8,418 nt of DNA. Source: Marinilabiliaceae bacterium. Lineage in GTDB: Bacteria > Bacteroidota > Bacteroidia > Bacteroidales > Marinilabiliaceae. Made by a program: the position numbers and the translations under genes. Below the pieces are notes generated by a model. It was given only the letters and a program-made list of their open reading frames with translations. It searched no databases and was not told where the DNA came from. The stretch is from positions 1 to 8,418 of the forward strand of contig JALVBA010000188.1 of NCBI GenBank assembly GCA_027010905.1. Reading direction: 5' to 3'. Below, one piece after another: positions 1 through 6,700 of this stretch. How positions within the stretch are numbered: the stretch's first letter is position 1; each line of letters begins with the position of its first letter.

Positions 1-25
1 GTTTGTGTGTCATATTGAAATCTGT

Positions 26-44
26 AACCGGAGATAACTCGGTT
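26..44. other. Stem-loop in the far upstream region of trpS
   Basis: AACCGGAG, loop ATAA, CTCGGTT forms a 7-bp stem with one bulged G. Only a short T-containing stretch (CCATTTTAAT) follows, so it is at best a weak terminator for a gene lying left of the window. It sits well before the trpS promoter candidate and would not be in the trpS transcript if that promoter is used. Confidence 0.3.
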
Positions 45-91
45 CCATTTTAATAGGGGAGATTGCAATAATAGTTAATAGAAGAACTCTA

Positions 92-119
92 TCGCAACTT
101 CGTAGTTTCGGAAGTTCGA
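92..119. other. Bulged inverted repeat upstream of trpS promoter
   Basis: TCG-C-AACTTC at 92-101 is complementary to GAAGTTCGA at 111-119: nine pairs with one bulged C around a 9-nt loop. It ends about 7 bp before the proposed -33 element of trpS, so it could be a regulator binding site or the terminator of an upstream unit. No T-run follows, which argues against an intrinsic terminator. No function is recognised. Confidence 0.3.
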
Positions 120-125
120 ATACGA

Positions 126-157
126 TTTGATAAACGTCCAACTTTTTTGCACTTTTG
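126..157 (+). promoter_or_regulatory. Bacteroidota-type promoter candidate for trpS
   Basis: TTTG at 126-129 is followed after 20 bp by CACTTTTG at 150-157. The known Bacteroidota sigma-ABfr consensus is TTTG, about 19-21 bp, TAnnTTTG, so the -33 box matches fully and the -7 box at 7 of 8 positions. Transcription would begin around 162-166, leaving a short A/T-rich leader of about 37 nt before the trpS ATG. Confidence 0.5.
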
Positions 158-200
158 TGCCCTCAATTATTTTTAATAAAAAAAGAACATAAAATATATC

Positions 201-1193
201 ATGGAAACTGTTGTTAGCGGCATACGTCCTACGGGAAATTTACACCTAGGGAACTATTTTGGAGCGGTAAGGAATTTTTTGAAGATGCAGGAGGATTATA
301 ACTGCTACTTTTTCATTGCCGACTACCACTCTTTAACTACTCATCCCACACCAGAGGATCTGCACAATAATGTGAAACAGGTTTTGGCCGAGTATCTGGC
401 CTCAGGTCTCGACCCTGAAAAGAGTACACTCTATATTCAGAGCGATCTGCCTGAAGTAGCAGAGCTTACTCTACTACTCAATATGAATGCCTATCTTGGA
501 GAGCTGGAGCGCACAACTTCATTTAAGGATAAAGCTCGTAAACAACCTGAAAATGTAAATGCCGGATTGCTTACCTATCCGGTGCTGATGGCCGCTGATA
601 TCATTATTCATCAGGCATCCAAGGTGCCGGTAGGTAAAGATCAGGAGCAAAATCTGGAGATGACACGTAAATTTGCCGGACGATTTAACCGTATGTTTAA
701 TACCGAATATTTTACTATTCCACAGCCATTTAATTTTGGCGAAAACTTAGTTAAAATTCCAGGGTTGGATGGTAGTGGAAAGATGGGCAAGTCGGAAGGA
801 AACGGTATCTATCTCGCCGACGATCCAAAAGCAATACGTAAAAAGGTGATGAAGGCAGTTACCGATTCAGGTCCTACCGAACCAAACTCAGAGATGCCCG
901 AGCCAATAGCAAATCTTTTTACACTCATGGATGTTGTCTCTACCACCGATACTATTGACTATTTCAGAGATAAGTATAACAGTTGTGAGATTCGTTACGG
1001 CGACCTGAAAAAGCAGCTGGCAGAAGATATCATTACCTTTACTACTCCCATAAGGGAGAGGATTAATGAGATAAAAGCTGACAATGCCTATCTGGCTAAA
1101 GTTGTGGCAAGAGGAAAGGAGAAAGCTCATGCCAGTGCATCAAAAACCCTTAAGGATGTTAGAGAGATAATTGGATTTAAACCATTCTTTTAA
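201..1193 (+). CDS. trpS: Tryptophanyl-tRNA synthetase (TrpRS, class Ic)
   Basis: This cytoplasmic enzyme activates tryptophan with ATP and attaches it to tRNA-Trp. The 330 residues match the usual length of bacterial TrpRS (about 330). The Rossmann catalytic domain carries the class I HIGH signature as HLGN at residues 15-18, after SGIRPTG at 6-12. YPVLMAAD (126-133) contains the aspartate expected to contact the tryptophan indole. VPVGKDQ (142-148) is the conserved GxDQ segment. The KMSKS loop reads KMGKS at 194-198, with both catalytic lysines and the last serine kept. The C-terminal part is the helical anticodon-binding region. The ATG at 201 gives the expected N-terminus directly before the substrate-binding fold and follows an A-rich stretch with no Shine-Dalgarno, normal for this phylum. 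It is likely the first gene of a unit that may read on into the glycosyltransferases 66 bp downstream. Identification is firm. Confidence 0.97.
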   Translation: METVVSGIRPTGNLHLGNYFGAVRNFLKMQEDYNCYFFIADYHSLTTHPTPEDLHNNVKQVLAEYLASGLDPEKSTLYIQSDLPEVAELTLLLNMNAYLGELERTTSFKDKARKQPENVNAGLLTYPVLMAADIIIHQASKVPVGKDQEQNLEMTRKFAGRFNRMFNTEYFTIPQPFNFGENLVKIPGLDGSGKMGKSEGNGIYLADDPKAIRKKVMKAVTDSGPTEPNSEMPEPIANLFTLMDVVSTTDTIDYFRDKYNSCEIRYGDLKKQLAEDIITFTTPIRERINEIKADNAYLAKVVARGKEKAHASASKTLKDVREIIGFKPFF

Positions 1194-1259
1194 CATTTAA
1201 AGTTTCTAAAGAAGAAATTAGTTGTTACTTTTATTGGCACAAACTAATAATCAACCCTT

Positions 1260-2534
1260 TTGAAAATAGTTCATATTAACAATAGTGATATTGTGGGTGG
1301 TGCAGCTGTTGCAGCAAACCGCCTCAATGTTGCATTACGTAAATTTGGGGTTGATTCGAACATGTTGGTTCAGGATGCGAAAACTGATGCAGAGGGCGTT
1401 GTTGCTATTGGTGCAGGAAGGGTGCATAGGGCTAAATCGTTTGCACGGTTTGTGTATGAACGACTCACGTTTTTACCTTACGAGAAAAATGCAGTTTTAA
1501 GATATGCATATTCACCGGCTAATATTGGGGTTGATATTTCGGAACATCCTCTGGTACGGGATGCCGATATTATTCACCTCCATTGGATTAATCAGGGGTA
1601 TATTTCGCTTAAAGGGCTCGAAAAACTTTTTGAAACAGGTAAGCCTGTTGTTTGGACACAGCACGATATGTGGTCCTTTACCGGTGGTTGTCACTATGCA
1701 GGTACATGTTTGGAGTTTTTGGAGAGATGTTCGTTCTGTCCCATACTGAAGAAGCCTGCTAAAAATGACCTCTCTGCCAAGCAGTTTGTTTTCAAAAAGG
1801 AGCTTTACAGTAACGTGTTACTTCACCCCGTTGCCTGTAGTAAATGGTTACGTGCTCTATCATCAGAGAGTTCTCTGTTCAGGAATAAGGAGGTCTCATC
1901 TATACCAAACACTATAGATACAGAGGTTTTTCAACCATTGGATAAAACAGAGTGCCGCAAAGACCTTGGACTACCAATCGATAAAAAACTGCTGCTTTTT
2001 GGTGCTGCAAACATCTTCGATTTGCGAAAGGGAGCTCGCTATCTTTTTGAGGCACTGAACATTTTGCTTGAGAGTTTTCCTGTTTTTAAAGAAAATGTTG
2101 AGATTGTGGTTTTTGGAAAGATATCGCAGGAGACGAAGGATAGTATTCCATTCACTATTCATCGTATGAATTTTATCTCTGATATCTCAGAAATTGTAAA
2201 ATTGTATAGTGCATCTGACATCTTCGTTTTGCCATCATTGCAGGATAATCTTCCCAATACAGTTATGGAGTCGATGGCTTGTGGTACACCGGTGGTTGGT
2301 TTCTGCACAGGAGGAGTGCCTGAGATGATTGAGCATAAACACTCAGGATTTCTGGCTGAGGGGAGAAATGCTTTAAGTCTGGCAACCGGAATTTATGAAA
2401 CTCTTTTTCTGTTGGATATTGATAAGATGAGTGCGAATGCCAGAAATAAAGTACTTAAGGAGTATGATGGTAAAATAGTTGCCGGGCAGTATGTTGAATT
2501 GTACGAGAAGTTGTTGAATAGCCGTTCGCATTGA
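1260..2534 (+). CDS. Family 4 glycosyltransferase (GT-B fold), WcaL/colanic-acid-like
   Basis: This is a probable cytoplasmic, membrane-associated enzyme that adds a sugar from a nucleotide-sugar donor during exopolysaccharide, capsule or O-antigen assembly; donor and acceptor are unknown. Of 424 residues, the N-terminal acceptor half has the glycine loop GGAAVAAN (13-20) and DADIIHLHW (101-109), then HDMWSFTGGC and a four-cysteine cluster at 144, 150, 157 and 160. The C-terminal donor half has FGAANIFDLRKG (about 247-258), a DNLPNTVMES segment (329-338) with E337 as the conserved glutamate of the EX7E motif (D329 replaces the first E), and ACGTPVVGF plus GGVPEM near 340-356. The start is TTG at 1260: an in-frame TAA lies at 1248-1250, the first ATG comes only at residue 35, and the TTG yields the family-typical MKIVHIN start. 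There is no signal peptide or membrane helix. It is probably cotranscribed with the GT2 gene 30 bp downstream. Confidence 0.88.
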   Translation: MKIVHINNSDIVGGAAVAANRLNVALRKFGVDSNMLVQDAKTDAEGVVAIGAGRVHRAKSFARFVYERLTFLPYEKNAVLRYAYSPANIGVDISEHPLVRDADIIHLHWINQGYISLKGLEKLFETGKPVVWTQHDMWSFTGGCHYAGTCLEFLERCSFCPILKKPAKNDLSAKQFVFKKELYSNVLLHPVACSKWLRALSSESSLFRNKEVSSIPNTIDTEVFQPLDKTECRKDLGLPIDKKLLLFGAANIFDLRKGARYLFEALNILLESFPVFKENVEIVVFGKISQETKDSIPFTIHRMNFISDISEIVKLYSASDIFVLPSLQDNLPNTVMESMACGTPVVGFCTGGVPEMIEHKHSGFLAEGRNALSLATGIYETLFLLDIDKMSANARNKVLKEYDGKIVAGQYVELYEKLLNSRSH

Positions 2535-2564
2535 ACTATAACCCACTTAATTATAAAAAATTTA

Positions 2565-3320
2565 ATGCCCACACTTCCGAAAATATCAATAATTACAATT
2601 GTTTACAACGGAGCTTCCTCTATTGAAAAAACAGTTAAAAGCATTGCGTCTCAAACCTACTCAAATGTTGAATTTATTATTGTTGATGGAGGTTCGGATG
2701 ATGGCACAGTGGATATTATTAAGAGGTATGTAGGAAGTGTGACAAAATGGATTTCTGAACCTGACGATGGAATTTACGATGCCATGAACAAAGGGATTAA
2801 TCTCTCAACAGGTGATTATCTTTGGTTTATTAATTCAGGTGATGAGGCCTACTCGCCCGATACACTGGAACGAATATTCAATGTAAGCTGCTCTCCTTTT
2901 CACGATGTATACTATGGTAATACTGTGATGATAGACAGTGAAGGAAATGAGATTGGAGACAGAAGGCTGACCCCTCCCGCCTTGCTGTCGTGGAGAGACT
3001 TTAGAAATGGAATGCTGGTTAGCCATCAATCTATAATCGTCTCTAAAAGGGTGGCTCCCATGTATGATACCCGGTATCGGTTTTCAGCAGATTTTGAGTG
3101 GTGTCTGCTTGCAATGAAAAATGCAGACAAAGTTGTTAATACTCATCAGGTACTGTCACGTTTTCTTGATGGGGGTATCACAAAACAGAATATTGCAGCA
3201 GGTCTGAAGGAGAGGTTCGGGATTATGACTCGCTATTTTGGTTTTCTTCCTACACTTTTCAGTCACCTGAGTATTGGTTACAGATTTTTTCTGTATCTGA
3301 TAAAGAACAGGAGGTTTTAA
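2565..3320 (+). CDS. Family 2 glycosyltransferase (GT-A fold), WcaE/WcaA-like
   Basis: This inverting glycosyltransferase probably extends a lipid-linked or surface glycan on the inner face of the membrane; its sugar specificity cannot be read from the sequence. The 251 residues are typical for single-domain GT2 enzymes. ITIVYNG (10-16) and VDGGSDDGT (40-48) form the nucleotide-binding start. PDDGIYDAMNKG (66-77) is the segment typical of the WcaE-like subgroup. NSGDE (90-94) occupies the metal-binding DXD position, with D93 the likely ligand. HQS (154-156) and SADFEW (174-179) lie in the acceptor and catalytic-base region. The C-terminus ends in hydrophobic and basic residues (about 224-251) that may lie against the membrane without an obvious full transmembrane helix. 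The ATG follows an A/T-rich spacer with no Shine-Dalgarno. It pairs with the upstream GT4 gene, and no polymerase, flippase or sugar-biosynthesis genes are present in the window. Confidence 0.9.
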   Translation: MPTLPKISIITIVYNGASSIEKTVKSIASQTYSNVEFIIVDGGSDDGTVDIIKRYVGSVTKWISEPDDGIYDAMNKGINLSTGDYLWFINSGDEAYSPDTLERIFNVSCSPFHDVYYGNTVMIDSEGNEIGDRRLTPPALLSWRDFRNGMLVSHQSIIVSKRVAPMYDTRYRFSADFEWCLLAMKNADKVVNTHQVLSRFLDGGITKQNIAAGLKERFGIMTRYFGFLPTLFSHLSIGYRFFLYLIKNRRF

Positions 3321-3346
3321 CCCTACCGTGTTATAGTGGTTTATGT

Positions 3347-3381
3347 TACTCATAAGATGACTTAAAGTTATCAGGTGAGTA
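3347..3381 (+). terminator. Hairpin after the GT2 gene, possible terminator
   Basis: The outer stem TACTCA/TGAGTA (3347-3352 with 3376-3381) encloses a symmetric 3x3 internal loop. An inner stem GATGAC/GTTATC (3356-3361 with 3367-3372, one G-U pair) has the loop TTAAA. It lies 26 bases after the GT2 stop codon. The following tail (TTTATCT) is only partly T-rich, so it may be a weak terminator or simply protect the mRNA 3' end. It is the best end-of-operon candidate between the glycosyltransferases and gltB. Confidence 0.4.
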
Positions 3382-3420
3382 TTTATCTAAAAAGTCCCTT
3401 ATGATAGTACGATAAAAAAA

Positions 3421-3560
3421 AGAGTTCCGTAGTAACGATATCTCCCGTCCCTGCCGATAACGTAGGCTGGGTGAACCCGACGTATGCCGATTACAGCCAA
3501 ACATACGATGCCTAAGCGAAGTTGTACAGAGCGTGGTTGAGCGCAGCCGAAGCCACCTTT
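3421..3560. repeat. GC-richer non-coding repeat-like block
   Basis: This stretch is visibly richer in G and C than its A/T-rich flanks and has no convincing gene on either strand. It contains a near-direct repeat TGCCGATAAC (3452-3461) and TGCCGATTAC (3485-3494) spaced 33 bp apart, a second repeat ACGTA (3460-3464, 3480-3484), an inverted pair CGTATG/CATACG (3481-3486, 3502-3507) and GGG-TGAA-CCC. GTGGTTGAG (3533-3541) is followed by CAGCCGAAGCCAC (3544-3556), which can fold back with one wobble pair. A reading frame on the minus strand crosses it (3346-3579), but its product is arginine-rich and low in sense, as expected for a repeat. It resembles from memory the interspersed GC-rich intergenic repeats of environmental bacteria. 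Family membership is an inference. Confidence 0.4.
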
Positions 3561-3565
3561 TGCTA

Positions 3566-3591
3566 CTGACAAAAGTCATGATTTTTGTCAG
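3566..3591. promoter_or_regulatory. 9-bp palindrome just upstream of the gltB promoter, possible operator
   Basis: CTGACAAAA (3566-3574) and TTTTGTCAG (3583-3591) are perfect inverted repeats around an 8-nt spacer GTCATGAT. The left arm and spacer also make a smaller palindrome, TGAC-AAAA-GTCA (3567-3578), so three TGAC/GTCA half-sites are present. The centre lies about 55 bp upstream of the predicted gltB start of transcription, a usual place for an activator. It could also fold as a hairpin, but no T-run follows on the plus strand. The binding protein is unknown. Confidence 0.4.
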
Positions 3592-3596
3592 TTCAA

Positions 3597-3628
3597 ATTG
3601 GAAAAAAGGATAATTTAAGCTACTTTCG
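3597..3628 (+). promoter_or_regulatory. Bacteroidota-type promoter candidate for gltB
   Basis: ATTG at 3597-3600 (consensus TTTG) is followed after exactly 20 bp by TACTTTCG at 3621-3628 (consensus TAnnTTTG, one mismatch). The predicted start of transcription, about 3632-3637, coincides with the 5' foot of the structured leader and gives an untranslated region of roughly 140 nt. Its position between the palindrome and the leader supports the call. Confidence 0.45.
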
Positions 3629-3631
3629 TGT

Positions 3632-3756
3632 TCGATTTCTAAATCTCATTACACCTTTAGTGTTAGATTGTAAGTGGAGGACTTGCAATAAATTAGAAAT
3701 CGATACTCTTTATTCAAAGATGGCAACGTGAGTGATTGACTGATGTGTTTTCCTCC
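3632..3756 (+). ncRNA. Structured leader RNA of gltB, candidate cis-regulatory element
   Basis: The sequence shows a nested fold. P1 is a perfect 11-bp stem, TCGATTTCTAA (3632-3642) with TTAGAAATCGA (3693-3703). Inside it, P2 pairs ACAC (3651-3654) with GTGT (3660-3663) and can be lengthened by ATCT (3643-3646) with AGAT (3665-3668). P3 pairs ATTGTAAGT (3667-3675) with ACTTGCAAT (3681-3689), nine pairs including one G-U, and closes on the loop GGAGG (3676-3680). A small P4, TCTTT-ATTC-AAAGA, follows at 3707-3720. TCCTCC at 3751-3756 is complementary to GGAGGA at 3676-3681 and could form a pseudoknot 17 nt before the gltB ATG. The arrangement suggests a riboswitch-like or protein-bound leader for glutamate synthase. 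It does not match a riboswitch class I recognise. A short palindromic mobile element remains an alternative. Confidence 0.45.
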
Positions 3757-3772
3757 TTTAAAGACAAAATAA
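3743..3772 (+). CDS. Nine-codon upstream ORF (possible leader peptide) ahead of gltB
   Basis: ATG at 3743 opens a reading frame encoding MCFPPLKTK and ending with TAA at 3770-3772, one base before the gltB ATG at 3774. This stop-to-start spacing would allow a terminating ribosome to restart on gltB. The UCCUCC tract that may pair with the P3 loop encodes its FPP part, so translating it would break that pairing. Two consecutive prolines could slow a ribosome. There are no glutamate or glutamine codons, so it is not a classical amino-acid attenuator. So short a frame can easily arise by chance, and no ribosome binding signal is visible. Confidence 0.2.
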   Translation: MCFPPLKTK

Positions 3773-3773
3773 T

Positions 3774-6700
3774 ATGCAAAAAAGATTTCCAAAACCTCAG
3801 GGGTTGTATGACCCCTCAAATGAGCATGACAATTGTGGAATAGGTTTTATGGCCAATATCAAAGGCAATAAATCAAGTGATATCGTAAAACGCGGATTAG
3901 AGATTCTGGTTAACATGACCCATCGCGGAGCTGAAAGTTCTGACAATAAATCCGGCGATGGAGCAGGTATCCTGATTCAAATGCCTCATGAGTTTTTCAG
4001 CTCATTTAATTTTCAGCTGCCTACCGAGGGTAAGTATGGTGCAGGAATGCTTTTTCTTCCTAGAAATGAGGATGAGGCTAAGGTTTGTACTAATACTCTT
4101 GAAAAATCAATCAAAGAGGAGGGACTTGAGCTGATAGGTTATCGCGACGTGCCAGTTAACAGCAGTGTGATTGGTGAGATAGCATCAAGAGCGGAGCCTA
4201 TAATAAAGCAGGTGTTTATCAAGGGTAACTTTGAACAGGATACACTTGAACGTAAGCTTTATATTGCTCGAAAGGTGACAGAAAACAGAATATCCCAATC
4301 AGACCTGACCGACAGAGAGGGATTCTATATTCCGAGTCTCTCATCAAAAATATTTATCTACAAGGGAATGTTAACTCCCGAACAGTTGGGGCAGTACTTC
4401 CCCGATTTGGGGGATAGTAAAATGAAAAGTGCTATCTCTTTGGTTCACTCTCGATTTAGTACAAATACCTTTCCTACATGGGATTTAGCGCAGCCATTCA
4501 GAACAATGGCTCATAATGGAGAGATAAATACAATTAAAGGAAACAGGCTCTGGATGGAGGCTCGTGAAGGGCTGTTGGAGTCTGACAGGTTTGGTGAGGA
4601 TTTGAAAAAGATATTTCCTGTAGTTGAGCCGGGCAAAAGTGATTCTGCATCGCTCGATAATGTGCTGGAGTTTCTGATGCTTACCGGAAGAACAATTCCC
4701 CATGCATTAAGTATGCTGATACCTGAATCATGGAATGATAAAAACCCTATTCCCGATAGTTTAAAAGCCTACTATGAGTATTACTCAACAATTATGGAGC
4801 CGTGGGATGGTCCTGCTTCTATTGTTTTTTCTGATGGCAGATATATTGGAGGGACACTCGATAGGAATGGTTTACGTCCTTCACGATACATAATTACTAA
4901 GGATGATACCATAGTTATGGGGTCTGAAGTGGGTGTGCAAGCATTCCGGCCCGAAGAGATAAAGGAGAAGGGTAGACTTAAGCCCGGGAAACTTTTGCTT
5001 GTAGATACACAACTGGGAATAATAATCCCGGATGAAGAGATTAAAGCTCAGCTCTCAAACAGATATCCCTACGCAAACTGGCTTAAAGAGAACAGAATCA
5101 GGCTAAAAGATATTGAGGTTAAACAGAGGTTTCCTTCAGACCTAGGCGATAAATACGAAGAGTATCTTAAATCGTTTGGGTACAACAAGGAGGAGTTTAA
5201 TAAGATAATCACGCCAATGGCCAAAACAGGAGCCGAGCCAATCAGTTCAATGGGAAATGATACCCCAATGGCGGCTCTTTCAATTAAACCACAGCGTCTA
5301 TTCTCCTATTTCCGTCAGCTGTTTGCCCAGGTTACGAACCCACCTATCGACCCTATTCGTGAAGGGTTAGTGATGTCTCTTACAAATTATATCGGTTCAG
5401 TATCTAAAAATATGCTGGAGGAGTCACCCTTGAATTGTCGTTCTATTAAGTTCGATAGTCCTATTGTTAATAATACCGACCTTGGTAAGATAAAGGATTT
5501 TCGCAGAGACGAGTTTACCCACGTAACTATACCAATGGTGTTTCCGGCTGATTCAGGAGGGAAAGGATTGAAGAAAGCTGTTGATGAGATGTGCCAAAAA
5601 GCTGAAAAGGCTGTTGACGATGGAATGCACTACATACTGTTGTCTGACAGAGATATTGCAATTGACCGTTCGCCCGTACCTTCATTGCTTGCCGTAGCTG
5701 CTATTCATCATCATCTCATCAAAAAGAAAAAGAGGATGCAGATTGGTTTGATTGTTGAAACAGGTGAGGCTCACGAGGTGATGCACTTTGCTCTGCTGCT
5801 CGGCTTTGGTGCCAGTGTAATAAATCCTTATGTAAGTTTTGGTATAATAAATGATCTGGTAAAACAGGGTAAAATAAAGTTGAAGTACAGCGATGCCAGA
5901 GAGAACTATATTAAAGCTATCAACAAAGGGCTGCTGAAAATACTCTCCAAGATGGGTATCAGTACTTTGAGGAGTTATCTTGGTGCACAGATTTTTGAAG
6001 CTGTGGGAATCTCTAAGGAGGTGATTGATGAGTATTTTACAGGCGTTCCAAGTAAGATTGGGGGTGTAGGAATGGATGAGATTGCGGAAGAGTACGAGAT
6101 GGTTCACAAAAGTGCTTATGAAAAACCTTTCAACAGCAATCCTTTCGCCACCCGTGGAGCTTTTGCTTATCGAAAGTATGGTGAAAAGCATGGCTGGAAT
6201 CCCGATACTATAGGATTGCTACAATGGGCTACCGCTCGTAACGATTACAATAAATACAAGGAGTTTAGCAGACTTGTTGAAAAAGATAATCAGACTCCTC
6301 TGTTCATCAGAGGATTCCTGAAGATTAAAGATGGAATAAAGCCTATTGACATCAGTGAGGTAGAGCCGGTTGAGAATATCCTTAAACGGTTTGTTACCGG
6401 TGCTATGTCGTATGGGTCAATCTCGAAAGAGGCGCATGAGGCGATGGCTCTGGCAATGAATAAAATTGGTGGACGAAGCAATACCGGTGAGGGTGGTGAA
6501 GATGCCAAAAGACTTAAATCCTCAGCCCGAAGTTCAATTAAGCAGGTTGCCAGTGGACGGTTCGGGGTTACAAGTAACTATCTGGTGAATGCCGATGAGT
6601 TGCAGATAAAAATAGCTCAGGGAGCCAAACCCGGTGAGGGTGGTCAGTTGCCGGGATTTAAGGTGGATAAGATTATTGCCGGATTGCGGAAGTCAACCCC

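Noticed and set aside
3..53. Open frame running from the left edge to TAA at 51-53, possibly the end of an upstream gene; also an ATG on the minus strand at 13-11
   Set aside because: Too short to assign. Neither the 16-codon tail nor the four-codon minus-strand start can be recognised.
1203..1233. Weak promoter (TTTC, 19 bp, TACTTTTA) before the GT4 gene
   Set aside because: Both boxes have a mismatch and the gap to trpS is only 66 bp, so read-through from trpS is equally likely.
3346..3579. Minus-strand 77-codon reading frame across the GC-richer block
   Set aside because: The product is rich in Arg and Ser and has no recognisable domain. It covers repeats and ends in a hairpin. This looks like a chance frame over non-coding repeat sequence.
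3632..3703. Small mobile element with 11-bp terminal inverted repeats
   Set aside because: No clear target-site duplication flanks it, and further internal stems plus a matching promoter favour a leader RNA. It is kept as an alternative explanation only.
3752..3760. CCTCCTTTA resembles the 3' end of 16S rRNA
   Set aside because: The match is short, nothing else of 16S is present, and it is most simply a pyrimidine tract that happens to match.
5682..6191. Minus-strand 169-codon frame inside gltB
   Set aside because: It lies wholly opposite the intact central part of gltB, and its product shows no family features. It is a shadow of the real gene.
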